Below, piece by piece: positions 1 to 20,000 of a stretch of 43,148 bases of DNA. Within the stretch, counting starts at the first letter, position 1; each line of letters starts with the position of its first letter. Made by a program: the position numbers and the translations under genes. The stretch is from assembly GCF_000090795.2 (NCBI RefSeq), contig NW_003546338.1:136866-180013 (forward strand), read 5' to 3'. The stretch is from Amphimedon queenslandica (Eukaryota > Porifera > Demospongiae > Haplosclerida > Niphatidae). The notes under the pieces were generated by a model, which was given only the letters and a program-made list of their open reading frames with translations, was not told where the DNA came from and made no database searches.

Positions 1-95
1 CATTCTTTGAAAAAATTTCTATGCTTACCTTGTCTTTATAAGTATCAAAGCACCCACAACTTAACTGTCACTGAATAATCCCTCTTTTTGTCAAG

Positions 96-604
96 TTATT
101 TTCTCTTTATTTCTGCATGTAAAGCATTGCAGTTGCTCATGTTGGTTCCCCTTGTGATGTCATCAATGACCGCGCCCCCTAACAGGAAGCAATGGTCACC
201 AGCAAATTTAGCAAGCTCTAACTTTCCCAAAGCAAGTCCAATGTAAGAATGCAACTAGGAATAGTCTATTTGAGTAGTGTACATTAAAAATAAGCAATAA
301 TCTCAATTTTCATTTTTGTGTGCAAGCTTCTCTTTAATTTTGTATGTTTGTATCAGTGAATCAAATATAATAACAACATACCTTCACGATTAAAAACATA
401 AATGCTACAAGTAAATTTCTATTCTAGTCTGCTCCAACAATTACTGAAATTGTAAATTGAATGAAATAATGACAATATTTACAACAACAATGATAACAAT
501 TCTACCATGCTTTGTTGTAGCTAATTGATCAATCAGATTGCAATAGCTTACTTACCACCATTGGTAGAAGTTGGTAGTCTGTGTCAGTATCTATGGCCAA
601 TGGC
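96..604 (-). CDS. Candidate 3' exons of an unidentified TPR-like gene
   Basis: Two minus-strand exons read in phase. The first (604-556) lies between a CTCAG acceptor and a GTAAGT donor and ends with residues DYQLLPMV. The second (254 down to a stop at 98-96) follows a TCCTAG acceptor and begins LHSYIGLALGKLELAKFAG. That stretch has the small/large residue spacing of a tetratricopeptide helix pair. The region after residue 25 of the second exon looks less protein-like, so a donor may have been missed. A possible further exon ends at a GTAAGC donor near position 28. I do not recognise the gene. Upstream exons should lie to the right, between 605 and 1890, but I found none. This could also be a decayed copy. 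Confidence 0.28.
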
Positions 605-1891
605 CTGAGGTTGATAAACCAGATATGAGCACCAAGGTTAATAAGGTATGATTAATACCATGCATGTAGATACCTTTGACCTCATTGTATAACCTGTACT
701 AACAAAAATACAGGAAGTACTACTAGTTGATATAGGCTACCAGAGTAAGCCAAATAGTGGACATTGGCTTCACATTTGGATGAGGCTACAAAATAGCTTA
801 TATCAGCTTCATACCTGCCAAAAAACTAAAAACATGCACAACAAATCAGAAAATTCAAGAGAATTCTCCACTAGCAATTTTAGTGAAATACTTTGCAGTA
901 ATTATTGGTCAGATATTTGAGCAACTTACATTTAAAATTCATTAAAAACAATTTTGATCGGAGTCTACTCAAAATTAAATTTCTACACAATGTGCATCAG
1001 AATATTTATAAATGAAGAATTTTCTGATAGCCATTTTTTATGAAACTTGGCTAAAAACCTGTACCATAGTACAGGAACTTTGGCCCAATTTTGGAGCAGC
1101 TTAAAAATTTATAAAAATCTAATTTTGTTTGAAATCAGCTCAAAGTTTCTACACAGCATTAGTATGTGTATATGCATCAGAAAATGCTCGGTACTAACAA
1201 TTCAACATTAGTCTTATAAGGCTAGACTGACTACATCAATATCTATAATTGCTTTGTCATAGGCTTTGCTTGCTTAGGCACATTCTTCTAGTATCATAAT
1301 TTTTTCATGCTCACTCCCAAAAAATAAATATACATTAGGCCTATACAATTTTAATTTCACTACTGATCTCTTAGGTACTCCAGTCCTTTACTTATTAACC
1401 CATCATGTACTCTTGTTATTAGTTATTACAGAACCAAATCATGTCCAATAAATCCTTTAATCCTAGATTCAACTGCCCTTTTATTCACAGCTCAATGTCT
1501 CAATTAGTGACCTGCCTAAGTACCTTTCTCACTGTATACAATGAATGATGAATATCATTAACGATATTACAATAGGCTTGTGCTTACATCTATATAGTCT
1601 GCTTTTGTACCAGACATTTGCACCATATCTCAAAAATTCATGCACAATTTTCTCGAAAGATTTTATGCCACCTTGTTAATGCCTAAAAGGTGTGAACAAG
1701 ATTATAGTTTACATAAGAAAGTGGAGCACTTGAATACATGTATAAGCACTAGTCCAGACTATATAGTTGAGCACCTGTTTGCGACTTTCACAATAAATCA
1801 TAATTAACAATAATTAATATTATTATAAACAAAGGAAGATTATAATATTTACAATAGTAACCAGAAAAATTAACAACGAAAATCAATTAAA
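605..1891. other. Intergenic stretch with repeat copies
   Basis: No convincing exon was seen on either strand. The stretch holds an AT-rich repeat copy (about 830-1200, listed separately), then unique-looking AT-rich DNA. Its right end is the 3' flank of the PAK gene. I did not see an AATAAA on the minus strand just below the PAK stop codon. Confidence 0.5.
830..1200 (-). repeat. AT-rich dispersed repeat, reverse-oriented copy
   Basis: The segment contains two diverged units. They carry words such as gagcaactt, caattttgatc and the inverted pair gtaccatagtac. These are the reverse complement of units repeated in tandem at 22146-22690 and again present at 27283-27530. No coding potential was seen. 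The family is unnamed. Confidence 0.5.
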
Positions 1892-8709
<6,818 letters not shown>

Positions 8710-9507
8710 AAATGGAGGCAAAAGAACCAGTCACAGGAATATGATTCAGGAAGAGAGATAGGAGAAGGAATAATAAACTCTTAGCACAGTGAGGTATACT
8801 GACAGTAGAATAGTGAGAAGTATCAGCAATCCTTTTGATAAATACACACAAGCAAACTGAATGAATGCTCTACTCCCGTCTTTGGCCTCTTTCTTCCCTT
8901 TGAGAGTCAGTCTGACTGGTTTGACACGAAAGTGAACACCAAACTCCTTGTAGACGCTACAAGGAGAGAAGTAGGAGGAGGTGGCGGCTCTGACTGTACA
9001 GTTGTAGTCCAGTATTGCTTGCCAGCCTGCTTCCAAAGCCTACTGTGGTACAGTGTGTTGTATCAGACTATGACTGAGGGAGAACGAGAGAGAATGAGCA
9101 CGCTATATATCCCCATAATCAGAAGAGGAGGCGCGCAGTAGTGAGCCAACACCCACTCACTTGCAAATAAAAGAAAATAATGAAAATATTCATAGGCATG
9201 ATTATTTTTATTGTTTTACCTGATGTGTTGTAGGATCAGTTAGTTAATTTAGGATAATAGATAAAAACTATATCTGCTTCTTAAAATAAAAAATAGAAAA
9301 TAAATTTAAAGTGCAGTAAGTAATTGTGAATAATAATTTTATTTTGTCATACTGGTGCAGATCTAAATCATGACTCGGAAAATAAACGGATATGAAACTA
9401 ATCAAATCCGCAATATCCGGACAACATAGTAAAGATGTCTGCCAAGTGACACCAGAATTTTTTGTTAATTCACAGCAAGACAAAGACTATATTCTTCATT
9501 GAGAGCA
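8710..9507. promoter_or_regulatory. Divergent upstream region of PAK and YLPM1-like genes
   Basis: The two start codons are about 800 bp apart on opposite strands, so both promoters should lie here. A TATATAG-like box reads on the minus strand near 9103-9110 and would suit PAK, leaving a 5' leader of roughly 350-400 nt. No clear TATA box was seen for the plus-strand gene. Minus-strand sequence at 8746-9036 is open but lacks an ATG, and is best read as PAK 5' leader. Confidence 0.45.
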
Positions 9508-12500
9508 ATGTATCCTCGCCATAATTACCACTTCCTGGAGAGGGCGGGTCCATATTCTAGTGGTAGAGAGCCTTACCCTCCAGTTCCAGGAGTTCATCCC
9601 TCTCCTCCTCCACCACACCCCCCATCATTCCCTCCCTTTGATCCTCCTCCTCCTCCTCCTTTACCTTACGATGATGAACCCCCTCCTCCTCCTCCTCCTC
9701 CTCCCCCTCCTCGTGAAGATGTAACGACTCTCTTTCATTCTGTAAGTATGAATATTATTTGAGGAATCGATTTAAAATAATTTATTCAATATTATTGCAA
9801 AAAATAATGTGTACATTTGTTGTTGTTGTTTATGTGTATTCTATAGTACTCTACAGCCGGTCCTCCTCCTCCTCATTCACTTAATGTCCCCACTCAACCA
9901 CAGCCGCTGTTCAATGAGGTATTAAGTCATGTATCCTTTTTTTAAATTCCCTATCTTTTCCTCCCCCCCTCCCCCTCACACACTCTCTATCATAATACAT
10001 GTACACAGACTCCTGGTTCCTCTGCATACTACAACAGGTCCTCTTCCTTCACCAGTAGAGATCATTATGTAGGCGGTCAAGGACCTCATCTAACATATGG
10101 TAATTATGAGTCTAGAATTGATATTAGTGTCCATCAGGTACGTGTGTATTCTATGCATCAATTAGTACTTCTATAATAACAAACTATAGTCCTACTTGCA
10201 TCGTGTACACGTATTATACAGACTATTCATGTCTATTTTGATGTGTACTTTATGATGTGTTTATCATGTTTTTTTGTTAAATAATATCACTTACACTGTA
10301 TCATTTGTCATATCAGTTCATTTACTACCAAATAAATTGTTTGCGTTGAATTGATGCACGTAACTTGTGTATAGCGTATAATTTACATGTACTGTACATG
10401 TTAGTTGATATGTATATGTATCTGTCTGTGTGCTTGATCTTTATTGGCATCGTTTTCTTTTAATGTTTGTGTGTCTGTCTGTCAGGTTGTGTGTGTGTTT
10501 ATGTACCTGTAATGTAAGGAAGGTGTCGTCTGTGTTTTTTACTGTTCATAATTTAATTATTTCTTGTACGCGTGTGCAAATGTACACTACATTACTCTCC
10601 TCTCCCTCCCTCCCTCTCTATTCTTTTTATAAGTCTCTTATATATTTTTCTTTCTTCACATGTACATGTACACATACAACTGTACATTATAACCATTATT
10701 GCACATGCATACAGTCTATCAATATATCTCTCTGTGTTCTGCTCTATTTTACATGTACATGTACATGAATATTACAACTTTACTTTTAAAGCTATGTACA
10801 TGTACATGTACATAAGTATTATACTGTGTATTTATTCTATTCTTGTATTATCCTAGGGAGGTAGAGGTGAGTCTCATTTTCCTCCTGAGACAAATCCTTC
10901 ACCTCATTCCTCTTATCCTGGTGGCTACCACACTGATCATCATCATCATCACCTCCCTCAGTCTAATTTCCCTCAATGGAGAGAACGCTCTCCTCCTGAG
11001 ACTCGCCGTATACCACAGTCTTGGTCCGGAGACCACGTTTCTTCCTCCTCTTTCCCTCCTCCTCCTCATCCTTCCCATTCAGTTCAACCTGTTCCTCATG
11101 CTCAGTGCCCTCCTCCATTGTTTCCTGTTGAGAGTCTCAAGAAGATTGTACCAGCTGAAACTATATTTGATATGTCTAGAAGGAAAGTAAGACCATCTCA
11201 TGTAAGTGAATCCGCAGTATTTCTTAATATGGCAGTCGGTAATTAATAAGATCAGCTCTATATAAAGGCTGATCCAATCATTTAACAATGATTGCTCCAT
11301 AATAATGGTAATCAATGACGATGCCTTTATTGACTATATTGGCGGTTGGATTATATTGCCTGTGTGTGTTTGTGTGTGTGTGTGTCTATTGTGTGGTAGT
11401 ATACATCATTTGTATCTTAATTGAATTTGCACAGTGTGTTCATCTTAGCACAAAGGGTGTACGTGTGTGTGGGGGGGAGATCTACTAATTACTTATTGTG
11501 TAGGCTAGAGTGCCTGCATGTAGTCATAAGCTAGTTTATATGTGTACGTCATGTGTAATTGTGTATATTGTTACTAGTATCCTGTTTCTTAGAAGATTGA
11601 CTGTTCGCATTGGAAGTCCTATAGTTCTTGTGAATTTTTTTAGATAATAGATTTTTTGCCATTTTCAAATCCTGCATGTACTAGTGTACTAAAGAAGTTT
11701 ACCTACTTAACTTAATGGTACTAATAATAGCTACATTAATGGTTCATTGTGCATTACATGCAGTTATGATAAGAGGGAGAGAAAGGAAAGAAAGGGAATG
11801 GAAGTTTGTCAGTATAAGCTCATTGCTCTCCTTTCCTTGCCTGCATACCTTTGAGTCAAAGCATTCCTTCTCCATCTTTATACACAAACTTAAATGATTC
11901 ACTTGTTTCCAAAATCTACACATGTACACATATGTACATGTACATGTGTCACATGACACATTCATACTTTAGCTCTTTAATGGCTTTTGAGTTACTTACG
12001 TGTATTTTGATACAATATACATGTACATGTATATATAAGAATTAAGTAATAATTTTTAAATGAGTACATGTAATTCTCATTGCTTTAGCTGCATGTACTG
12101 TACATGTACATGTACATGTAAAAGCTGGTAAAAGCTAAACTGCATGTGTATATTTTCTATTGGGTATTTTCCAGGATCACTAGTGATTGGTGTTTTCCTT
12201 GTTTTCTGTTGCACTTTCAAAGGCTCTGTAAAGTGTCCTTTTATGTCTTTTCCCAAAAAATCCAATACCATCTTTATATTGTTGTATTCAAACTGGAAAA
12301 ATCTTTCATGGCACAGGTAGGTACACATACTTTTACCTTTATGTGGTAATTGGTGCACATGCAACCATACATGTACATGTACATGTACATGTGTACATTG
12401 TATTGTGTGTGCTGCACCTGACCTAACTGAAAGTGTCCTAATGGATACCACAGAGTTTTATTATCTCAACCAAGAAAAACAGTCAAAAGAACAAAGACAA

Positions 12501-14829
12501 GCTTTATGCAGCATGCAGCATCATTTTGCAATGTATAGTACATGTACATGTACATGCATGTACATGTACATGTACATGTACATGCATGTACATGTACATA
12601 GTAGTGAATATTGCTCAGTGTAGTGCTATAAGCCTATAAGTGACATAAGCCCATGCTATTGTGAGTCTGAGCATTTATAAGATTTGTGTGTGTGTGTAGT
12701 ACATTAGGTGTTAATATCAAAGGCCCAGTAGTAATCAGGTTAAGCTCTTGTGAGGACTCTGTGTACCTACTGGACACCAACAACCTGTTGACTCTATCTT
12801 GAGGCAATTAAAGTGCAGCATAATCCATCATGTACTTATATTCTGATATAAAGTGATGATAATAATTAGTAGTAATACACTGTATGTGTACATTTCCTCT
12901 TGATATACAGTGTATCCACCCTTGTACATTAACATTTTAATTTATACAGTATATGTACATGTACATGTATATACATGTACATGTACATCAATGCAGCATG
13001 TCATAATGTACATGTGGTTTAATTTATAAATGTACACACAATGTACATGTGTACTGGATGTATTGTGTTTATACAGTGCATGCAATGCAATGCAGGTAAT
13101 GATCGAGATATTGTACTGTTGTAATGAGATTGCATGGCTATATTTGTACCTATAATTTCTTTTACCTGCTATATAATGCATGTAATAATGTACATGTGTG
13201 CATCCATGCACATAATGTGTTATTGTGTTTATACATTATGTGGATTGATACAGGTATAGTGTATGTGACTCTGTGTGTGTGTGTGTGTGTGGTTGTTATG
13301 TTAAAGGTTTCAGTTGTCAGCTTTGAATGATTCTATTCTGAGAATAAAGAAGGAAACATAATCAAGTGATATGTGATCATAATTACACACTGTCACGTAC
13401 TTATTGTACGTGTTAGGTGTATTGTAAATGCATTAGTTGTACTACTATACCTTGCATTAGCTGTATTGCTGTGCCTTGCATTGGGTCTGTTTGTGCAGTG
13501 ATTGATTGATATCCATGCACTTGACCTTATGATGTTTTTTTGAACTTTATAATAATCATTCTTTTGCTTATCTTTCTCATTCTCCTTTCTCGCTCTCTCT
13601 CTCTCTGTCTCTTTGTCTCTGTCTCTTTGTCTCTGTCTCTTTGTCTCTGTCTCTTTGTCTCTGTCTCTCTCTAGATTGCTATTATATTTCGTGGTTTGCC
13701 TGGCAGTGGTAAGAGTCATTTAGCTAAACTAATTAAGGTCAGGCTCTCAAAGAAATACAAATGTACATGTAATGATATATACGGTACATGTACATGTATG
13801 TACCCGGTACATCAATTGTACATTACAACTAGTGTATATCACTGGCTGCACATTTTGTGTGACTGGTCATGTGATGGTGTGTGTATATATCTATTAGGAG
13901 AAGGAGTTGCAGTATTCATCTTCTGCTCCAAGAATTCTCTCAATTGATACTTACTTTGTTGATGAAGTGGAGAAGATAGAGAGAGACCCTGAGACAGGTA
14001 CGCCATTATCTCACGTGTCCTTCTTTCGTGGATTATGTAACCTTTTGCATCAAGGACACTGCATGTATCACACTAACGTACCATGTAACCTCAGTTGTGT
14101 GTGGTTTGTTTGTGTATGGTGGTGTAGGTGTACGTGTTACTCTCTCTATGTGTGTGTTTGAGACACTCTGAAGAATTCTCTGCTTGAGTAATGATGCTAA
14201 TGGTGACCATTAGACTCTGTTTTAGATCATGTGTTTGTGTGTTTCATATCTCATTCATGATTACTGACTCGTACCCATAACAGGGATATAGCGTAGTTTC
14301 ATGTCTTTTTTAAATCTAAAATTTTGCCGAAATTTGTATAATTAATGTAATTATGTACGGTACATGAATGTGTGTTCGGAATTTTCCACTAGAAGGCTTT
14401 AGTGTAATGCATGCATGTATAATAATAATACTAACAATTAAGAGCTTTACTTCATGAGTTCATGTGCATATAAACTATATTCATTCATTGCTCACCATTT
14501 ATAGAGTAATGTACCATTACTGTATATAGATATCTTGGCTGCTTGTTTTGTTTTATTATGGAGTGTCATTGGTAGGTCGTAGGATAAAGAGGAAGGTGGA
14601 AGAGTATGAGTATGATGTAGCACTAGAGACAAGTTACATGGCTAGCATGTTTAAGTTGTTTAACAGGACGCTATCTGAGGGTTATTTCTCTATGATACTT
14701 GTCGATGCTGTTAATTCAAAGGTATGGGACATTTCCTCTTTTCCTTTGTTGTCATCTCTACTAACCACTACCTCTTGTTTCTCTTCTCTTCCTCTCACTT
14801 TTATAATAATAATAATAATAATAATAATA

Positions 14830-14896
<67 letters not shown>

Positions 14897-16962
14897 CCTA
14901 ACATAGTGTAGCTACAATGTATTGTGTATGACTGTATGTACATTCCTAAGAAACTGCATTCAACATACAATGTACATGTACATGCCTAATTAATCTCATC
15001 ATTACTACATCTCAGTGACATTTATATATTCAATTTTTAAAAATTATTGTGTGTGTATGTGTGTAGATTTCTGATTTTGATCAGTTTTGGAGCAATGCAA
15101 AGCTAAGTGGTTTTGAGGCTTTTGTGGTTGAGCTTAAGGAACCTGTTGAGGTTTGTGCTAAGAGAAACATACACAACAGGACCAGAGAAGAGATTGAGCT
15201 GGTAAGGACATCAAGACACTGTACGTGTTCTGTGCATACATGTACATGTACATGTACATGTACATGTACATGTAATAATTAAATGTCATTAGCTGTATCT
15301 TTTATGTGTGTTACATGTTGTAGTACAGCATTGAGTCTTTGATCAATAGAATCCTTTTAATGTTAATTGAAGCAGCACTATACAGTAGTAGAGAGAGTAG
15401 TAGTAGAGAGAGAGGGGGGGGGAACAAACTCTACATTAGGTGCCTATTATTGAGAGATTGTCAGCATGTACAGGAGATTGTACTATCCTTGCAACAAGAG
15501 TAAAATTGGAAATCTTCCTTGCCTTCCTTATAAGGAGTAAGAGCTACTCACATGTAGTTGCTATTTTCAATAATAAATGACCCACTTAACAAAATAAATC
15601 TACTAAAACTCTTGCTGCAAGGATTATGTAATCTTCTGTATGTACAAGTACATTGTATTTGATGTGTTATCGGGGCAGCTGTTGGTCATTTGACATTGTT
15701 TGTAGCCTCAGAGATCAAATCATTTCATAGAAAGTGAGACTGTTAGTGGACTCTTTGTACTTTGTAAGTAAAACCATATTACATGGAGACATTCTACATA
15801 GATTATGTCACATTGTTTAGTGTGTGTGTGTCTCTCTCTTTATATTTCATTTATAAATGATTATGGATATTGTTTTGATGCTTTTGGCAAAGGTGTAATC
15901 CCAGCTTGACTCCATCGATGCATCAAGAAAGGAATTTAAGATTGTGTCTAAGCTGTGTATCAGTTTGCATGCGTCCCATTGTGAACTATTGTGTAATTGT
16001 GTGTGCATGATGTTTGCTTTTATGTGAACTGCTGCTGATAGCACATTATTAGCTAATGGAGCTTGATACCGTACCATATACAACAATGCTACACATACAA
16101 GACAGAAACGGTACATTGTACATGTGGAATGAAGTCCTGTGATTATTATCTGAAGTGAAGTAAAGGTTTGCATGCTCTTTGACAGTCTGTTTGTGTGTGA
16201 TACAGTTTCCCTTTCATATTGATATATACTGCATACTGTCTGTGACAGGGGCAGTCTGAGTGGCTCTATACTTTCCAGACATCATGGACCCCTACAGGAT
16301 CATGTGGAAACCAAGCTTTATAGCATACGCATGTACATAATGATTAATCATAATACATCAAATATACATATACATTGTAAATGTACCTTTTATAATGTAG
16401 TATGATAGACATGGTATAACTATTAACTATGTAATGCATGGATGGTGTGAATGCATGACGTTTGCACTAGCTCTGTATAATTGTGTATGGAAGGAGTGTT
16501 TAAATTTTAAATGGTGCAGTTGTTATAGGAGCATACCTTATGTTTTGTTGAAGCATAATAATGAGATAAAGAGTTTGTATTGGTATTGAGATGTGTGGGT
16601 TTGTTTGTGTAGCTTGAAGCTAATTACTATGATCTAGTATATACGCCTTTTGACAGTGGGACATTTTCTCATTCTGTCTACACTGACTCTTGCTCGCACT
16701 TTTCTTATTCTCTTAATTCTCCCCTTTCTCTCTCTCTTTGATTTATTTCTGCTATCTTCCCCTCTCTCCCTCCCTTTCCCCTCTTTCTCTTCCTCTCCCC
16801 TTCTCTTCCTCTCTCTCTCTCCCTCTCCTCACAGTTAGCTAAACAATGGGAGCCTACTCCTCCTCACTTTCTTCAACTTGACGTTACTTCTTTATTGTCA
16901 CCACAAGACACAGCAATTGATGAAGTTAGTCAGTACACATACAAACCTACACAAACATGAAC

Positions 16963-17004
<42 letters not shown>

Positions 17005-20000
17005 AATCCTCACCTACTGCCCCTAGATACACTCTATAATGATTTTATACTAAGACTACACAATTCATTAGCCTAAAAGTCCCTCCATACTCTTTAAAAA
17101 TGCATTAATTATTAAATAACAATTTTGTGATGAGTGGTTGTACTTTTGTGCTCCTTTTAAAAGAAATTTTATTTCCAAGTCATAACTGGGGTATTGTTTT
17201 CATCAGGTTTTATACGTATCATCATTATTATTATTATTATTATTATTTTGTATACAATACATGTACATGTATGTGTATATTTATAGTCTAGAGCTGATAT
17301 GGCCTGGGGGCATTAGTTGATGGCATGCATGTACTCAGTCTACAGTCCACATACCTTAATTATGTAATCAGTGGACAATAATTATTTGTAATTTTATGAT
17401 CATGCAGTGTCCTCCAGCACAAAAATTTTTAGTGCTTAATTGACAGTAAAATAACTGATGTAAACGGTAGGGTTGGCCGAATCACGAAAATATTTTTCTC
17501 ATGGAAATATATTTGTCCTGTACATGTACATGTAATATTATGTCAGAGAAATTTTGGTTATACTGTGCTTGTTTCCATTCATCTGTTCTACAGCGAATTA
17601 AATTATTTTGCTACATGTACATGTACATGCATGTACATGTACATGTACATGCATGTACATGTACATGTACATGTAGTGCAAAACTGCAGATGTACTTGGT
17701 ACATGTTCACATCTCACAACACCTCATCTATTATTGTTATGATTGCTTGATGTGTATGATATGCTAAGTGTGTGTGTGCATGTACAGTAGGTATGTTGGA
17801 TGTTGTCCCTTTAGCGTTGTTGGTATATACACAGTCACACAGACTCAGATAAATTACTTATCATACTGCTGTACACACAAACATACCTACTGTAGATGTA
17901 GCTGACGTTTAATTAGTCAGTCACTCAGTCAGTTTGGCACTGGGTGTGTCATGTGACTTCAATCACAAGATTTGTATCAACAATGACAGAGATACATTAG
18001 ACGCATGATAATCCTGACCGTATTAACTAAATGATATGTCTCTTAGTTAAAATGTGCTTATATAATATTGTACAACCAAAAAAATTGAAGACCATAAAGT
18101 TCACAAAAACCAATTTAATTTTAATAACCACTATTCCATGTTACATTAATTTTCGTGGCTTCTATTTTCAAAACTCTTAAAAAGAATTGCGAAATTTATA
18201 GCCCTTACAAATTTTGCTTTATATATGTGTACATGTATGCATAAGACCATTCCCATTTCGTTTCAATTCTTATTGTACTCCTGTATCAATCAGTGCATGT
18301 GCAATGTATGCAATTTATTATTATTATGGTCTGTGTACTGTATATGTACATGTAGGTGGACATGGAAATGGTTGATTCAGACAAAGAGGACTCTGAAGAA
18401 AAGAAGAAGGACCCCAACCCTCTCCCTCAGGTTTATTAACTGATCACACACACACACACACACACACAGTAATAGCTCATTCACAGTAAAAGCACAATCA
18501 TATTATACAGTGTCTTTGTAATAATAATAATAATCTACATGTATATTGCTGGATGCTTTACTGATACTGTGTATGTATATAATGTATTGGTCAGTATCAT
18601 GGCCTAGTACCAAGTCGCTGGGAACAGGAGGCGATGAATGAAGACATGCTAGGTTGGTTAACTTAATTATTTAATGTATAAGCATTAAGTACGTCTGTCC
18701 TATTTCTATTTCTTATTCACATCTACATTAATCAGTTCTGCCTACATTGTACTGTACATGTACATGTATGTATTCATTTTTTATTGTTGTTTAATTTGTT
18801 TCGTGGCACAACTCCCTCTAGTTCTTATTGTCATAATTATCGAAATTAGGTAGTTATTTTATTGTTTATTGAACTAGTCAGTCTGGTTTTGCACGCCAGT
18901 TTTGCAATCCTGTTTATTATTATTATTTATTATTATTGTAATATGATTAGAAGCCCGTGGGTGTGTGTTCAGCTCACTCACTTACACACATGAAAGCTTC
19001 TCTGTATAGAAACAAGAATTAACAGTAAACCTATGTGGGTGCAGTATTTACTAGCAATTAGTATTATTATTGCATGTAATAAGGGACGGTTTCTGTACTT
19101 CAAGTTTAAAAAATATATATACATGTACATGTATACTTACATGTACTTAACAGTAAGAGGTTATTAATAATTATTGTGTGCACAATCTGAATTTTGAAAA
19201 ATGAATTATGCCTATACTGTACATACATGTAGTTTCAAAGTTTTGCTCTATGAATTTAGACTGTACAGTTGTTACTGCAGATTTACATTCTATCATAGAT
19301 TATTTATAGCAAGGGTAGTGTGTTTGTGTGTGTTGGTGCAGGAGGGTATACATGTAGTTTCTGGTTTATGCTCATTTGGCAGGCAGTGTTATAAACTTGT
19401 CTATTAGTTGCCTGATGTGTAGTCTGTGAGTCTGTGTTTGTGTGCAGTAAAGTGCATGTGTCTGTGTATTGCTTGATCTGTGTGAGTGTTTATACTCTTC
19501 AAATCATGTTCTTCAATTATAGTTTCCTATTATGTCTGTAGATAAGCTTGATGGATTTAAGAAGCGTCGGAGAAGAGAAGGAGCTGTGGGGGAGGAGGGG
19601 GAGGAGGAGGAGGAGGGACTGAGTCTGAAAGAATATCTAGAACGGAAACAAGAGGAGTACAGTCAAGCTGGCAAAATGAACAAGAAAAGAGTAAGACCAA
19701 CAATATATATTGGATCTATTTTTTATGGTCCCCCAAATTTTCAACTACACTACAGTATATTACCAATAATGAATGAGGAGTGATATGTACTGTACATGTA
19801 ATACATATATAGAATTTTAAATGGTTCAGTGAAGGATATCAAATTACCTCAGGGTGGGTATATGTTAGTACATACTTGAACATGTTGAACACCTGATGAT
19901 GATCATCATTGCCTGACATGCCAAAATACTGTAGTACTAACAATTAGTGCATGCATGACATGTACATGTACATGCATTGTCACCTTATGTGTACAAGTAC

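Larger units (their letters stand above)
11202..13674 (+). other. Large intron before the YLPM1 P-loop exon
   Basis: This 2.47 kb intron separates the proline-rich part from the kinase-like part. It holds many (TACATG)n tracts (12096-12119, 12368-12393, 12539-12600, 12954-12988), TG runs and a long CTCTGT-type tract at its 3' end. No exon was seen in it. Confidence 0.7.

Noticed and set aside
8746..9036. Minus-strand open frame reading EFGVHFRVKPVRLTLKGKK
   Set aside because: Looks somewhat protein-like but opens with TTG rather than ATG and lies where the PAK 5' leader is expected; no homologue recognised.
10430..10856. Overlapping plus-strand open frames with Thr/Cys/His repeats
   Set aside because: They are translations of TACATG and TG runs in a YLPM1 intron.
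13393..13719. Minus-strand Arg/Glu/Asp/Lys-rich open frame
   Set aside because: It is the reverse translation of the CTCTGT tandem tract, antisense to the YLPM1 P-loop exon.
14724..14970. Open frames of alternating Ile-Tyr on both strands
   Set aside because: Artefact of the (TA)n microsatellite.
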